Part shown: piece after piece, positions 6,907 to 13,618 of the stretch
Layout of the letters: every line of letters begins with the position of its first letter
Position numbering within the stretch: the first letter of the stretch is position 1
Assembly: GCA_029946045.1 (NCBI GenBank)
Contig: JAQSDS010000428.1
Coordinates: 1 to 13,968 of the forward strand
Direction: 5' to 3'
Origin: Rhodoferax sp.
Lineage (GTDB): Bacteria > Pseudomonadota > Gammaproteobacteria > Burkholderiales > Burkholderiaceae_C
Length of the DNA: 13,968 nucleotides
Notes under the pieces: generated by a model
Told to the model about the DNA's origin: nothing
The model's input: only the letters and a program-made list of their open reading frames with translations
The model's database searches: none
Position numbers and translations under genes: made by a program

Positions 6907-7104
6907 TCAATCTCGCGTGAGAAACCAAGTCACAAGCCCGTTGAACTTGTCTGCCTGCTCCCACTGCGGCCAATGGCCACATTGCGCAAACAACACCACG
7001 TCCTGATCGGGCACCACGCTGAAGCTAGCCACACCGGCTAGGCGGCTCATGCCGTTTTTATAGAGCTGCGGGTCCAACGGAACTGCACGCTTGGCATTAC
7101 GCAT
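6907..7104 (-). pseudogene. C-terminal stub of an alpha/beta-fold meta-cleavage-product hydrolase
   Basis: This 65-residue frame resembles only the last quarter of BphD/MhpC/HsaD-type C-C hydrolases, which cut the ring-fission product of extradiol dioxygenases. It begins just at the VPLD segment that follows the catalytic Asp in the family, and it keeps FAQCGHWPQWEQADKFN, which carries the catalytic His in CGHW. The nucleophile elbow (GxSxG), the oxyanion residues and the catalytic Asp are all missing, along with about 200 residues. Its ATG (7102-7104) overlaps the end of the dioxygenase gene, so it could still be translated by coupling. The segment between VPLD and CGHW is also unusual. I interpret it as an internal-deletion remnant without hydrolase activity; a functional micro-protein cannot be excluded. 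Confidence 0.72.
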
Positions 7105-8005
7105 CAGGTGCTCCAGGCATGGCGAACTTGTGACCCCAGTCGCTTAGCTTGCTGAAGTTTTTGACCGACCAGTCGTGGTCATCAATCACGACACCGCCCC
7201 AGCCGTATTCCAGACCAAAGCCAGACGGCGTCAGCACATAAAAGGAATACATGTGGTCATTGGGATGGTGGCCAGGCGTGAAGATGACCGGCAAGCCAGC
7301 TTTCAGCACGCGGTCGTAAGCCAGACCCACATCATTGAAATTTTTCACCTCAATCATCAAGTGATTAAGCCGTTTGGGTGATGGCATGAAGGCGGTGGCC
7401 AACGAGTGGTGTCGGCCTGTCTTGCTGTGCATAAAGGTGGCGTCCACAGTGACGCCGGGAAAGGTCTCTGCATCGCGGATGTAGTCGGATATCTTCAAGC
7501 CCAACACTTCGGTGTAGAACTTGACAGAAGCTGCGTAATCGCGCGCCACGGTGAGCAAATGCCCCACGCCCAGCTTGCCGGTCTCAAAGCCATCACCACA
7601 CAGCAAGGGTGAGTGAAAGGGTTTGGAAATCAACCCGTATTGCGGGCCGAACACGAACTCATGACGAAAGCCATTCGGATCTTCGCAATGAAACAATGCT
7701 TCGACCTTGCGCGACTGCACCGTGGGCACATCCCCTGTGCTGACTGCTACACCCTTGCTGCGCAAGCTGTCTACAAATTGGCTCAGATCCTGTGCGGTAT
7801 CAAACTGCCAGCCGGCAGCGGACAAGTCATCTTCAGCACCACGTTCAAGGATGATGCGTTGGGCAAATTCATCCATGCGCAAAGACAGCGCATCGGCACT
7901 GAAATCGCCGACCTGCAGGCCCAGAATGTTTTCTGCAAAGCTCCTCCACTGAGCCAGATCGCTCGCCTTAAACACCACATAGGCCAAATTTGAAATAGCA
8001 GACAT
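7097..8005 (-). CDS. Type I extradiol (meta-cleavage) dioxygenase, two-domain VOC family
   Basis: This 302-residue enzyme would open a catecholic ring next to the two hydroxyls with O2, using Fe(II). It has two vicinal-oxygen-chelate modules, about 5-120 and 146-275. The iron ligands of the BphC family can be placed at His149 (GVGHLLTV), His215 (LNHLMIEV) and Glu266 (GFGLEYGWGG). The second-shell histidine in TGRHHSLA (199-200) and the tyrosine in YSFYVLTPSG (256) are also present, so it looks active. The start is ATG 8005 with AAGGAAAC upstream; a longer in-frame reading to 8185 runs antiparallel into the preceding gene's end and has no such site. It belongs with 2,3-dihydroxybiphenyl / 3,4-DHSA / 2,3-dihydroxy-p-cumate-type enzymes; which ring it attacks cannot be read from the sequence. 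Confidence 0.92.
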   Translation of the reverse strand: MSAISNLAYVVFKASDLAQWRSFAENILGLQVGDFSADALSLRMDEFAQRIILERGAEDDLSAAGWQFDTAQDLSQFVDSLRSKGVAVSTGDVPTVQSRKVEALFHCEDPNGFRHEFVFGPQYGLISKPFHSPLLCGDGFETGKLGVGHLLTVARDYAASVKFYTEVLGLKISDYIRDAETFPGVTVDATFMHSKTGRHHSLATAFMPSPKRLNHLMIEVKNFNDVGLAYDRVLKAGLPVIFTPGHHPNDHMYSFYVLTPSGFGLEYGWGGVVIDDHDWSVKNFSKLSDWGHKFAMPGAPDA

Positions 8006-8046
8006 AAGTTTCCTTGTTGAAAAATTTGATAGTTTTGTCGTAACTG

Positions 8047-8060
8047 ACTTGGCCCCAAGT
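8047..8060. repeat. Short perfect inverted repeat between stress-protein and dioxygenase genes
   Basis: ACTTGG CC CCAAGT lies in the 56-base gap between the stop of the Usp-hemerythrin gene and the dioxygenase start, the only sizeable gap inside the operon. It could be an operator, a transcript-processing or attenuation stem, or chance. The 2-base loop is too small for a simple RNA hairpin of full length. Confidence 0.35.
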
Positions 8061-8061
8061 T

Positions 8062-9090
8062 TCACGACGAATGCGTCGCTGCCAAGTTGTGCAAACGCGA
8101 TGAGAGCTGAACGAAAGACTCCTGGGTATCCGCACCAAATCGAGGGTCGCCGTTGTCCTGGAATGCCTGTGCGATGCTTGACCAATCAATCGGTTGCAAG
8201 TGGCGGCTTGCCGCCGGAAGGATCAACTTTTCCTCTACGCTCATGTGCGTCCACTGGGACTGTGCAAAACGATCGACAGCAGAGGCAAAGGCCGCTTCTG
8301 CATCGACCTCGCCTATCTCATAGCGCGCTAGTGCAACATCGAGCTGCCGTAGCTCCTGCGCCCCTTCCACGTGTTGTTGTTGCAACTGAGCAATAACGCT
8401 GTCGCATTCACTGGTGCGTTCGCTGAGCTTGCGAAAAAGATACGCCTCTTCCTTCGGGTGATGAAGCCGATCGGGAAAAGCCTTGATATAGAACAGCATC
8501 GCCCGCAACAAGGAAAAATCCGGACTGCTTTTGCTACCAACCCGCTCCTGCATGACCATCCGCAAGCCGTGGATCACGGCCGCGAGCGAGCGGTGTTCAT
8601 CCTTTATCGTCGCAACAGCACGCACTTCGTCGTTTTGTACCAAATTTCCTTCTATTGCAGCCACTAGTACAGGCACAGTGGCGCGTTGCAGTACCTTTTT
8701 CATCACAGAGCCCAGCCACATTCCCTTGATACCGCGCCGACCGTGTGAGGCCATGAAAATCAGGTCACATCCCTGACTGGCAGCAACTTGCAGGATCGTG
8801 TCATCTGGCTTATCACTGGTAAGCGCCAAACTGTTGCACTCAACTTTGGCCGCACGCGCAGCAGACTCGGCTTTGGCCAACAAGGCCCTGGCGGTGCCCG
8901 CAGCGCTCTCATTGAACGCCGCTTGATCGGTGCTGCGCATCAGCGCGCCCGCTCCTGTAGCCCCGAAATCTGCCTGCGCATGCAAGAAGGTCAATCGTGA
9001 ACCCACGGATTGTGCAAAAGCCACCGCTTGCTCAACTATGTGGTTTGACAAAAGCGATCCATCGATCGGTACGAGCAAATGACGGTACAT
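8062..9090 (-). CDS. Universal stress protein UspA domain fused to a hemerythrin-like domain
   Basis: This 342-residue cytoplasmic protein has two domains. Residues 1-145 are a UspA fold: MYRHLLVPIDGS at the N-terminus with Asp10 at the nucleotide site, and MASHGRRGIKGMWLGS (113-128), the nucleotide-binding loop with Ala in place of the first Gly. Residues 155-300 form a hemerythrin/HHE four-helix bundle with candidate di-iron ligands His166 (KDEHRSL), His210/His211 and Glu214/Glu215 (RLHHPKEE), His240 (QQHVEG), and His282 and Glu286/Glu287 (THMSVEEK). Start ATG 9090 follows GAGGAAT. It lies 21 bases after the transporter gene and 56 before the dioxygenase. A role in sensing or buffering oxygen, iron or redox stress during ring cleavage is inferred; the fusion is known in proteobacteria, but its function is not settled. 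Confidence 0.88.
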   Translation of the reverse strand: MYRHLLVPIDGSLLSNHIVEQAVAFAQSVGSRLTFLHAQADFGATGAGALMRSTDQAAFNESAAGTARALLAKAESAARAAKVECNSLALTSDKPDDTILQVAASQGCDLIFMASHGRRGIKGMWLGSVMKKVLQRATVPVLVAAIEGNLVQNDEVRAVATIKDEHRSLAAVIHGLRMVMQERVGSKSSPDFSLLRAMLFYIKAFPDRLHHPKEEAYLFRKLSERTSECDSVIAQLQQQHVEGAQELRQLDVALARYEIGEVDAEAAFASAVDRFAQSQWTHMSVEEKLILPAASRHLQPIDWSSIAQAFQDNGDPRFGADTQESFVQLSSRLHNLAATHSS

Positions 9091-9111
9091 AGGGTAATTC
9101 CTCGCTTCGGT

Positions 9112-11553
9112 TTAAGGCGCCGTATGCAGCGGAGCAGGCGGTGTTGCGAACGCCTCTTCGGTCAGATCTATTCGTCGGGCAGGCTTGAGTAGAAAGTGGG
9201 CCAGCGCAGGAAGTATGACCAGTGCACCGACCATGTTCCCAATAAACATGAAAGCTAACAGCAAGCCCATGTCCGCTTGAAACTTGATCGGTGACAAAAC
9301 CCAAGTCGCCACCCCAATGGCTAACATGACGCCAGTTAGCAGAACCACCCGGCCAGTAAACAGCAGCGCTCGGTAGTAGGCTTCTGACAGACTGTCTCCG
9401 GCTGCCAGACGCGCCAGCAAGATGCTTAAGACGTACAACGCATAGTCCACGCCAATCCCGACGCCTAGCGCTATCACCGGCAGGGTGGCCACCTTTACGC
9501 CGATGTTGAGCCCGACCATCAATGCCTCGCACAGGATGGAAGTCAAGACCAACGGAACTACGGCGCAAACGACTGCGCGCCATGAACGGAAGGTCACCAT
9601 GCAAAGCACAATCACCGCGGCATAAACCCACAATAGCATTTGCCGGTTCGCCTGCTTCACAACAATATTGGTTGCTGCCTCGATACCGGAGTTCCCGGCG
9701 GCTAGCAGGAAGGTCGCATCCGGTGTATTGTTGGCTTTGGCGAAGCTTTCCACTTCATCGACCACAGAATTCAGGGTGTCAGCTTTGTGGTCTTTCAGGT
9801 AGGTGAACAAGGTCAGCAGATTACAGCTGTCGTTGTACAACCCCCGCGGGGCACCTGCAGTAATAGTGTTAAGCATGTCCTGGTTTTTGACCAGCTCATA
9901 CCATTTGGCACTTCCTTCGTTCAATCCCGTTAATACGCGCCGATTAAGTTGAGCGAGCGAGTTTGTATCCTCGACGCCCGGTAAACTTCGCAGTTGCCAG
10001 TCTAGACTATCCAGACGCATCAAGGTGTCGTACTTTGAACAGCCGCCGTCTTGCGTTTGCACCATCACCGCGAATACATCGCTGCTTGCGCCGTAGTGGG
10101 CGGTAACAAAAGCGTTGTCACGGTTGTACCGCGAATCCGCACGCAACTCGGGAGCACCAGGGTCTAGGTCACCGATCTTCAGGTGCATACTTACAAAAGT
10201 GCCACCAACACCCAAAGCCATTGCACTAGCCAATGCCGCCAGTGCCCAGCGGCGTTGCGTGAAGAGATCAAGAAAACGCCACAAGGGATGCTTGGCGCCG
10301 CCAGCCGCATCGAGTTGCTCGTCGCGCAGGCTGCGCACTGCTGCTTTTGCTCCGACGCCAACGTAACTCAAAAGGATGGGCAATAAAATCAGATTGGTAA
10401 AAATCAGTACCGCCACCCCCAAACTGGCAATCATGGCCAGATCCTGAATGACCTGTATCTTGATGATCATCAGCACGGCAAAGCCCACTGCATCACACAA
10501 CAACGCTGTCAGGCCTGCGAGAAAAAGACGCCGAAAGGTATAGCGTGCTGCCACCAATCTGTGTGTTCCTCGACCGACATCCTGCATGATGCCGTTCATC
10601 TTTTGCGCGCCATGACTCATGCCGATGGCAAAAACCAGGAACGGCACCAGCACAGAATATGGATCGAGCTCATAGCCTAGCATTGGCAGAGCCCCAAGCT
10701 GCCAGACAACAGCCACCAGAGAACAGACGACCACTAGTCCGGTACTCCGCCAACAGCGGGTGTAGGCGTAGAGCATGACTGCTGCAACCGCGATCGCTGC
10801 GGCAAAAAATAACATAATCAGCCGGACACCATCGATTAAGTCACCTACCACCTTGGCGAAACCAACAATATGCAGTCGAAAGTGGTCGGTCTGGTATTTG
10901 GTGCGCAGATTCTCCAAATCAGTTGCGAACTTCCCGTAGTCCAGCGCCTTTCCTGTGCCAGGATCACGTGACAGAAGCGGCACGTAGACAATGCTGGAGC
11001 GTTGGTCCAAAGCCACCAATTGGCCAATCTCATTTGAACGCGCGATGTTGAGCCGCAACTGCGCCAGGCTGGGTGCCGAGCCGTTGTAGCCGTCAGGTAT
11101 TACGGCTCCGCCTTCCAAACCCTCTTCTGTCACACCCATCCATCGAGTGTTGGGTGTCCATAACGACTTCATAAAGTTCCGGTCAACACCAGGCATCAGG
11201 TAGACCTGATCGCTAAGACTTTTCAGCATGGCAAGGTAGTCGGCTTCATAGATCGACTCGCCTTTGGTCGCTACAACAATGCGTATCGCGTTGCCCAGAC
11301 CGCTCAGATCTTGCTTGTGCTTAAGGTAGTTGACGATGTAGGGATGACCGGTTGGGATCATCTTCTCGAAGCTTGCATTTAGACTAAGATGAGTCGTCTG
11401 CCACGCCAAGATGACCGTCAGCAACCCGCAAACCAGCAGCACTATCTGGCGGTGATTAAACAGCGCGCGCTCAATCAACGACCCCGATCTGGGGTCAAAG
11501 TCAGCCACGTCGCGCACTACAGGCTGTTGTTCGGTTGAAATGGAAGCACTCAT
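9112..11553 (-). CDS. RND superfamily / MMPL-type membrane transporter
   Basis: This 813-residue inner-membrane protein has the two-fold RND layout: a first TM helix (about 34-55), a large periplasmic loop, five to six helices around 225-400, another single helix near 435-455, a second large loop and a final helix cluster from about 640 to 790. The motif ALGVGIGVDYALYVLS in the second half is the conserved charged TM segment of MMPL/SSD proteins; the first half has VFAIGMSHGAQKM in the corresponding place. It is a predicted proton-driven exporter or lipid/hydrophobic-compound transporter, without an adaptor or outer-membrane channel in the window. Its ATG overlaps the stop of the YCF48-like gene by four bases. 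This MMPL plus YCF48-like pairing recurs in proteobacterial aromatic and steroid catabolic clusters (recalled, not searched), usually with DUF1302 and DUF1329 genes. Confidence 0.9.
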   Translation of the reverse strand: MSASISTEQQPVVRDVADFDPRSGSLIERALFNHRQIVLLVCGLLTVILAWQTTHLSLNASFEKMIPTGHPYIVNYLKHKQDLSGLGNAIRIVVATKGESIYEADYLAMLKSLSDQVYLMPGVDRNFMKSLWTPNTRWMGVTEEGLEGGAVIPDGYNGSAPSLAQLRLNIARSNEIGQLVALDQRSSIVYVPLLSRDPGTGKALDYGKFATDLENLRTKYQTDHFRLHIVGFAKVVGDLIDGVRLIMLFFAAAIAVAAVMLYAYTRCWRSTGLVVVCSLVAVVWQLGALPMLGYELDPYSVLVPFLVFAIGMSHGAQKMNGIMQDVGRGTHRLVAARYTFRRLFLAGLTALLCDAVGFAVLMIIKIQVIQDLAMIASLGVAVLIFTNLILLPILLSYVGVGAKAAVRSLRDEQLDAAGGAKHPLWRFLDLFTQRRWALAALASAMALGVGGTFVSMHLKIGDLDPGAPELRADSRYNRDNAFVTAHYGASSDVFAVMVQTQDGGCSKYDTLMRLDSLDWQLRSLPGVEDTNSLAQLNRRVLTGLNEGSAKWYELVKNQDMLNTITAGAPRGLYNDSCNLLTLFTYLKDHKADTLNSVVDEVESFAKANNTPDATFLLAAGNSGIEAATNIVVKQANRQMLLWVYAAVIVLCMVTFRSWRAVVCAVVPLVLTSILCEALMVGLNIGVKVATLPVIALGVGIGVDYALYVLSILLARLAAGDSLSEAYYRALLFTGRVVLLTGVMLAIGVATWVLSPIKFQADMGLLLAFMFIGNMVGALVILPALAHFLLKPARRIDLTEEAFATPPAPLHTAP

Positions 11554-12602
11554 GTCAATTTGTGAAGTTGCCGTGGCCCGCGTTGACTGGCACCAACAAG
11601 GGCGCCGTCGGACAGTTCCACAACGCTGTTTATCGGCGCCCCTGGCGGCATAGAAAGGGCTTGAAAACTCAGACCCTGGTTGCGGCTGACAAGGGCCTGC
11701 CCGGCCTGATTGAAAGCCAGCAACGGGCCGCCTGCCAAAAGCAAAAAGGTATTTACTGTCACCTGCTGCGAAACGGTAGAACGTTGAAAACTGTGCCCCT
11801 GATCGTCTGAAATGAAGACATTACCCTTTAAGCCTGCAAGCACAAATCGCCCTGAAGGCAATACTACCGCCGCAAACCAACTACCACCGTAGGGCGAAGT
11901 GAGGCGAGTGAAGTGCTCGCCAGCGTCCAAGGAAAGCCACAATTGGCCCTGCTCGCCTGCCAGCAACAACGTGTCACCACGCACCGCTGCGGCATTGATG
12001 TGCAGACCCTTGGTGTTATCAATCCGACTTATCCAAGATGACCAATGCACGCCACCGTCTTCAGTGCCGAAAATCAAGCCGTAAGCGCCGGCGACAAATC
12101 CCCTTCTGGCATCATAGAAGTGCACATCCAGAAAGGGTTTGTCAGGTCCATCGGCCACTAGCCGTTGCGCGTTTGTCAACTCATCAGTCTGCGCTGGCTG
12201 TCCCCGTGCGACCGATAACGCCAACTGCGCCGCTGTGACGCCATCAAGTTGGCGCGCCCAGGTTTCACCACCATCTTGCGTGTGCAACACAACTCCTGCG
12301 TGGCCCACTGCCCACCCCAAAGCTGCATCAATAAACTGCACAGCCGTCAACGTGATGCTGACCGGCACCTTGACCTGGCGCCAGTTTTTTCCATCGTCGT
12401 CTGACAGCAGTACTACGCCGCGCTCGCCAACAGCCACCACACGTCGTGCCGCCCGGCAAATTGCTAGCAAAACAGCCTGCCCAGCACGTGGGTTAAGCAG
12501 AGAAGCCCGCTCGAACGGGTCCAGGATTTGGCTACCCGCCCTAGCACTCGCTTGCAGGCCAAGCGCCAGGCTGGCAATAACATCGCGACGTGTCAATTTC
12601 AT
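11550..12602 (-). CDS. YCF48/BNR-repeat beta-propeller protein with Tat-like signal peptide
   Basis: This protein of about 350 residues looks exported to the periplasm. The N-terminus KLTRRDVIASLALGLQASARA has a twin-arginine pair, a hydrophobic stretch and an ARA cleavage site. The rest is built of repeated blades with Asp-box-like motifs: SDDDGKNW, TQDGGETW, TEDGGVHW, SLDAGEHF, SDDQGHSF and SRNQGLSF, with WAVGHAGV-type strands between them, as in YCF48/Hcf136 photosystem II assembly factors and bacterial relatives. Here it is likely a periplasmic partner of the MMPL transporter encoded next (4-base ATGA overlap), not a photosynthesis protein. ATG 12602 is preceded immediately by GTG 12605; both are possible starts. 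The TGA of an upstream frame overlaps the ATG (TGATG), so translation may be coupled to what was once an upstream gene. Confidence 0.85.
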   Translation of the reverse strand: MKLTRRDVIASLALGLQASARAGSQILDPFERASLLNPRAGQAVLLAICRAARRVVAVGERGVVLLSDDDGKNWRQVKVPVSITLTAVQFIDAALGWAVGHAGVVLHTQDGGETWARQLDGVTAAQLALSVARGQPAQTDELTNAQRLVADGPDKPFLDVHFYDARRGFVAGAYGLIFGTEDGGVHWSSWISRIDNTKGLHINAAAVRGDTLLLAGEQGQLWLSLDAGEHFTRLTSPYGGSWFAAVVLPSGRFVLAGLKGNVFISDDQGHSFQRSTVSQQVTVNTFLLLAGGPLLAFNQAGQALVSRNQGLSFQALSMPPGAPINSVVELSDGALVGASQRGPRQLHKLT

Positions 12603-12805
12603 CACACACCTTCCCCGGATACGGCAGTTGGCGAGAAGGCTCTGTCAGGGTAAGGCGACGGCAGCTTGTATTGCCCTGCTTGCTCGTTCATCACAACCGT
12701 CTGAAGCAAGATGCTTGAGGTTATGTCGTGAAAATCTCTGTTTATGCTGGAATCCCCGAGCGCGACGGGCGCAGCGAAGGGAATGGTGAAAAAACACTTA
12801 CTCAT
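12602..12805 (-). pseudogene. Unrecognised 67-residue ORF, probable C-terminal remnant coupled to the YCF48-like gene
   Basis: The frame from ATG 12805 to TGA 12602 ends ILLQTVVMNEQAGQYKLPSP then YPDRAFSPTAVSGEGV and overlaps the start of the YCF48-like gene. I do not recognise it. The same frame stays open upstream to the TGA at 12962-12964 (no ATG between 12942 and 12805 in this frame), so the segment may be the 3' end of a larger, deleted gene; genes of the DUF1329 or DUF1302 type are often found at this position in related clusters. No domain, signal peptide or membrane segment is evident. Translation, if any, would mainly serve to deliver ribosomes to the next start codon. Confidence 0.4.
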
Positions 12806-12942
12806 GAACTTCTGGTCCCCGGAGTTAGACAGCTGGGCCTGGGGAAGGCCGATTGGGACACATTGGGGATCAGCAATCGAATCGAATCCGACAGCGCCGG
12901 GTCGGCCTGTCGCTGGTTTTTCACCTGCTCTCTTGCTTTCAT
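12802..12942 (-). CDS. Small 46-residue ORF with strong ribosome binding site, possible N-terminal remnant
   Basis: The ATG at 12942 is preceded by TAGGAGATCAAC, the best Shine-Dalgarno sequence of this end of the operon, which suggests that a real gene once started or still starts here. The product begins MKAREQVKNQRQADPALSDS and ends after 46 codons; its TGA overlaps the ATG of the next small frame (ATGA). The basic N-terminus could be the start of an exported protein whose hydrophobic stretch has been lost. The remainder (proline- and serine-rich) looks like out-of-frame sequence. I interpret it as the 5' edge of a deleted gene, but a genuine leader peptide is possible. Confidence 0.4.
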   Translation of the reverse strand: MKAREQVKNQRQADPALSDSIRLLIPNVSQSAFPRPSCLTPGTRSS

Positions 12943-12961
12943 GTTGATCTCCTAGTTGTGC

Positions 12962-13147
12962 TCACGCAAGGTTCGCAGATGGTTGCTCATTAGCAGGCAC
13001 TGCCTCGGCGATCGGTGCCAGCGTTGGCTTGATGAGGTTTGCACCGCATATGCATGCGTACAAAGCCTGAGCGGCCAGTGCGACCGATTCTTTTATATCC
13101 ACTTTCAACCTTTCCGAAACTCGCTTTCGAGTTCGCAGACTGTACAT
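12962..13147 (-). CDS. Hypothetical small protein, first ORF of the operon leader
   Basis: This 61-residue frame (MYSLRTRKRVSERLKVDIKE and an alanine-rich remainder ending NEQPSANLA) starts about 10 bases downstream of the expected transcription start of the promoter at 13163-13190. No clear Shine-Dalgarno sequence precedes the ATG. The central part (SVALAAQALYACICGANLIK) could form one short hydrophobic helix after a basic N-terminus, which would fit a small membrane or signal-bearing peptide, but no family is recognised. It may be a real small protein, a leader peptide, or a chance frame within the 5' leader. Confidence 0.35.
   Translation of the reverse strand: MYSLRTRKRVSERLKVDIKESVALAAQALYACICGANLIKPTLAPIAEAVPANEQPSANLA
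13118..13133. repeat. Inverted repeat in the operon leader
   Basis: AACTCG CTTT CGAGTT is a perfect 6-bp stem with a 4-base loop. On the minus strand it would form in the leader RNA about 15-30 bases after the first possible start codon. It could affect leader translation or stability; no anti-terminator partner was identified. Confidence 0.35.
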
Positions 13148-13162
13148 GCATTTGTTGGATTT

Positions 13163-13190
13163 TTTATAGTGGTTTATACCTACTTGTCAT
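13163..13190 (-). promoter_or_regulatory. Candidate sigma70 promoter for the catabolic operon
   Basis: Read on the minus strand, ATGACA (13185-13190, 5 of 6 matches to TTGACA) is followed after a 16-base spacer by TATAAA (13163-13168, 5 of 6 matches to TATAAT). It lies in an AT-rich stretch, unlike the surrounding coding DNA, upstream of the first small ORFs and facing the operon. All gaps further down the operon are short, so this is the most likely start of the polycistronic transcript. Confidence 0.5.
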
Positions 13191-13212
13191 TTTAAGACAT
13201 TTATGTCATTTT
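13185..13212. promoter_or_regulatory. Operator-like repeats at the promoter -35
   Basis: TGTCATTTT occurs twice as a direct repeat (13185-13193 and 13204-13212), 19 bases apart, close to two helical turns. Between them an inverted half-site gives the palindrome GACAT TT ATGTC (13196-13207). The first repeat coincides with the -35 element of the predicted promoter. This layout suits an activator or repressor binding beside RNA polymerase. No regulator gene is in the window, so the binding protein is unknown. Confidence 0.45.
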
Positions 13213-13338
13213 TTAAAAGATTCCGATAGTCCTGAAAAGGTCCAGTACGTAATCGACTTCTGGCAAAATCCTTGGCTGTGGGTGCCCCTGAAAAACGTAG
13301 CTCTTAGCTCTTGAGAAAATTGATCAAAGAGTTAAGAA

Positions 13339-13579
13339 ATGGCAAGCAATCAAGTTCGAGGAAAGTACACCACCGAGTTCAAACTGGAAGAGGTGCGGCA
13401 GGTCAAAGCTAGGCAGACGATGTCGGCAGTTGCGAAGGATCTGAATACTCCCAAGGCAAGCCTGAGCAACTGGGTTCGCCAGTGCAAGCGTGGGGAGTTG
13501 GGCACTGTTGGCAACAAACATGGGCGTAAAGGTACTGACGCCGGAGCAGATGGTGTTAGCCAGGTTGAGGGGGGGATGA
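13339..13579 (+). pseudogene. IS3-family orfA transposase, frameshifted and truncated
   Basis: From ATG 13339 the frame encodes the helix-turn-helix DNA-binding OrfA of an IS3-family element: YTTEFKLEEVRQVKARQTM, then AVAKDLNTPKASLSNWVRQC. Near 13528-13532 (TAAAGGTAC) the homology jumps to the next frame, where it continues as VLTPEQMVLARLRGG and ends at TGA 13577-13579; this points to a one-base insertion. The C-terminal coiled region is lost where the oppositely oriented IS3 end begins (about 13583). The element's left end is probably within 13260-13310 (GTGCCCCTGAAAAAC-like sequence), but no matching right end is left. It cannot be functional. Confidence 0.75.
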
Positions 13580-13618
13580 TCTTGACCCGTTCCCACGGAC
13601 ACATATGGACTCTTGAGT

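Noticed and set aside
11550..12605. A photosynthesis-related role for the YCF48-like protein
   Set aside because: No photosystem or other photosynthesis gene is present; the operon context is aromatic catabolism and transport, so the family name is only structural.
12139..12789. 216-codon plus-strand open frame across the start of the YCF48-like gene
   Set aside because: It is antisense to a gene with regular Asp-box repeats and a signal peptide; its Ser/Ala/Arg-rich translation is typical of a shadow frame.
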